Assembly (NCBI GenBank): GCA_022842885.1
Contig: JALHOR010000026.1
Span: 1-57,557 of the forward strand
Direction of reading: 5' to 3'
From: Anaerolineae bacterium
GTDB lineage: Bacteria; Chloroflexota; Anaerolineae; Aggregatilineales; Phototrophicaceae
Length of the DNA stretch: 57,557 bases
Shown one piece after another: positions 56,183-57,557 of the stretch (position 1 is its first letter; each line of letters starts with the position of its first letter). Position numbers and translations under genes: made by a program. The notes under the pieces were generated by a model that was not told where the DNA came from, searched no databases, and saw only the letters and a program-made list of their open reading frames with translations.

Positions 56183-57063
56183 ACCCAAGCCTCATAGTAT
56201 TTGAACGTCACATTGCACGCATCCCCCGCGTTTTTTAATTTCACGCGCAGCGTATTTGTGCCACTATATAAATGAAACCAATCTGGGTTGACTGGCTCAA
56301 TAAATCTGCTGGTGTAACCGTCTGCCCCGTTTAATTTGACAGTCATGCTCCATGCGTTAATAGTCAACACATCGTTATTGTTTAGCACGCCCGTATATTT
56401 CAATTCATCCATGATCGCGCCGCCATCTAACCGCTGGATTGTCACATCTTCGGCAGTTTGCGACGCGCCGCATTGAATAACCACAATCGGGCGTGTAAGG
56501 GCATTCCCCAAGCGTGTTTCGGTGAAATCTGTTTGCAACCCCGCGCAAGCGTGCGGCGTTGCGCCGCCGCCGTATTTCACCCCCGCGCCATATTTTGAGC
56601 CATCGCCAAAGGTCGGTGGGAACGTGCCTTGTGTATACCAGTGTGGGTCACTCACTTGGAAATTGGCGTTAATCCGCATGAGCAAATCGGAGTGACGGTT
56701 TAGGTTGTGCGTTGTAGGGATATTGTTGGGTCGTGCGAAACAAAACCGTTCCAGTTCGGTATCATCGGCAGGCTGCATATACAAACGTCCTCGTCCCCAC
56801 CGCGCAACCGCGTTCCATTCGTCTATAAACGCGGTCATTAATGTTGGGTCAGTGGCGCTTAAGGCAAAACTAAGGGCGATGTTGCCTGTTTCAGCAGGGG
56901 CGGGTTCATTGCCGTAATCATCAAATGCCCCATGCATTCCGGGCAGGCGCGAACTTGCCGGAACTAGATTGCCAAAATTGGCAGACCAGTCCTGTAAATA
57001 TTCAAACGTGTAGGTGTTTTTACCTACTTTAAACCGCGTCAGTCGGGAGCGTGAAATTGGCAT
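56179..57063 (-). CDS. Distal tail protein (Dit)
   Basis: 294 residues from ATG 57063, which overlaps the tape-measure stop. The N-terminal domain 'RSRLTRFKVGKNTYTFEYLQ' with 'ALSFALSATDPTLMTAFIDE' and 'LMRINANFQVSDPHWYTQGT' matches Dit/siphovirus tail-component proteins, ending in a galectin-like C-terminal half ('TRPIVVIQCGASQTAEDVTI', 'NPDWFHLYSGTNTLRVKL'). It forms the hexameric ring at the tail tip to which hub and fibre bind. An in-frame ATG at 57084 is inside the tape measure and less likely. Confidence 0.87.
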   Translation of the reverse strand: MPISRSRLTRFKVGKNTYTFEYLQDWSANFGNLVPASSRLPGMHGAFDDYGNEPAPAETGNIALSFALSATDPTLMTAFIDEWNAVARWGRGRLYMQPADDTELERFCFARPNNIPTTHNLNRHSDLLMRINANFQVSDPHWYTQGTFPPTFGDGSKYGAGVKYGGGATPHACAGLQTDFTETRLGNALTRPIVVIQCGASQTAEDVTIQRLDGGAIMDELKYTGVLNNNDVLTINAWSMTVKLNGADGYTSRFIEPVNPDWFHLYSGTNTLRVKLKNAGDACNVTFKYYEAWV

Positions 57064-57557
57064 CAGCCATTTGCCCTTTCCCATTGCTCAAATTCGCTGA
57101 TAAACCCTCGTGCTGCGGCGCGTCCTTCGGCTTCGGTATTCGCTCCGTTCACGTTAATTGTCCAGTTGGTGGGCATGTTTGAACCGCCGTTTTTGCTCGC
57201 GGGGGTCACTTTTTCGCCTTCGTGCAGATATGCCAATCCTGTACGTGGCACATAATCTATGCCCGCCGCGTGTGCTGGCGGAGATGCCGCCATTGCTGCC
57301 TGCGCCGCTGCGAAACCGGGACCTTTGCCTAACTTCGATTCGGTTTGCCCTGTTACACTGGCAATGGCATCCCCAACCGATTTAATGGCATCCCGAATTG
57401 GACCCAAAACAGCCTCTACTCCCGTTTTAAGTGCATCAAGCGCAGGTTGCACCGCTGTCCAAATGCCTTGTAAAATACCAATGAAGGTTTCAAATATGCC
57501 TTGCACGGTCTGAATAGCCGTTTGGATGGCGGGAATTCCCGAAGTGCTGAACCAGTC
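57063..57557 (-). CDS. Tape-measure protein, C-terminal part (5' truncated by contig end)
   Basis: This is the C-terminal end of the protein whose first part occupies 1-3212. Bases 57439-57557 duplicate 1-119, so the unique part is 57063-57438. After the last ruler repeat ('ILQGIWTAVQPALDALK') comes an Ala-rich linker and a terminal segment with 'GLAYLHEGEKVTPA', a motif common at the end of siphovirus tape measures. There is no lytic transglycosylase or peptidase domain. The stop overlaps the Dit start as TGATG. Confidence 0.92.
   Translation of the reverse strand, partial: DWFSTSGIPAIQTAIQTVQGIFETFIGILQGIWTAVQPALDALKTGVEAVLGPIRDAIKSVGDAIASVTGQTESKLGKGPGFAAAQAAMAASPPAHAAGIDYVPRTGLAYLHEGEKVTPASKNGGSNMPTNWTINVNGANTEAEGRAAARGFISEFEQWERANG

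Noticed and set aside
1..57557. tRNA genes, CRISPR arrays, insertion sequences, attachment sites
   Set aside because: No cloverleaf with a CCA end, no regularly spaced repeats and no transposase or integrase motif was seen on either strand; a tRNA scan would be the decisive check.

Overview
The window is a complete, circularly closed genome of a temperate tailed phage with siphovirus morphology. Bases 1-119 are identical to 57439-57557, so the true circle is 57,438 bp and the linear ends are an assembly cut inside the tape-measure gene. The host cannot be named from sequence alone. Signal peptides followed by 'AQDSTAEP'-like low-complexity linkers, a recurring in-frame 'SPIGE' palindrome and a virion-type GH10 xylanase suggest a free-living bacterium from a carbohydrate-rich habitat; Chloroflexota is a low-confidence guess. 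No tRNA, CRISPR array, IS element, integrase or DNA polymerase was found.

Late genes lie on the minus strand from about 21.5 kb down to 1 and, through the circle junction, from 57.4 down to 50.1 kb. In transcription order they are: a small membrane protein, a ParB-like domain protein, a Mom-like DNA-modification protein, TerS, TerL, portal, MuF-like protein, a giant cadherin/LamG/GH10 protein, protease-scaffold, decoration protein, major capsid, glycosyltransferase, four neck genes, major tail protein, two overlapping tail-assembly chaperones, tape measure, Dit, fibre, small tail protein, tail hub/spike and two membrane proteins at the usual lysis position. A small plus-strand cassette (10.1-11.2 kb) with its own promoter interrupts the head genes.

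Early rightward operon A (21.7-28.7 kb) encodes a UvrD-like helicase, a C5-cytosine methyltransferase with a scrambled middle, a TGT/DpdA-like protein and several zinc-ribbon proteins. A leftward block (34.9-28.9 kb) carries a PolX-ParB fusion, a GIY-YIG protein, ParA and a ParB-like DNA-binding protein followed by a 20-bp palindrome that is a candidate parS. An XRE repressor and a secreted protein sit at 35-36 kb. Rightward from 36.4 to 44.9 kb is the replication/recombination block: zinc proteins, three proteins with SSB-like C-termini, a structured small RNA, a Rep/O-type initiator with internal iterons, a DnaC-like loader and DnaB. The 45.0-49.9 kb region holds small accessory genes.

Three early promoters (21.7, 34.5 and 45.0 kb) carry the same operator, AAATCA-N5-TGATTT, exactly between -35 and -10. 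This implies one repressor controlling three operons. Late promoters carry a different element, TAGCAC-N4-GTTCTA, over the -10, resembling a GAAC-N4-GTTC SOS box. ParA/ParB-like proteins plus a candidate parS, a Rep-type origin with a possible control RNA, and no integrase together suggest a phage-plasmid.
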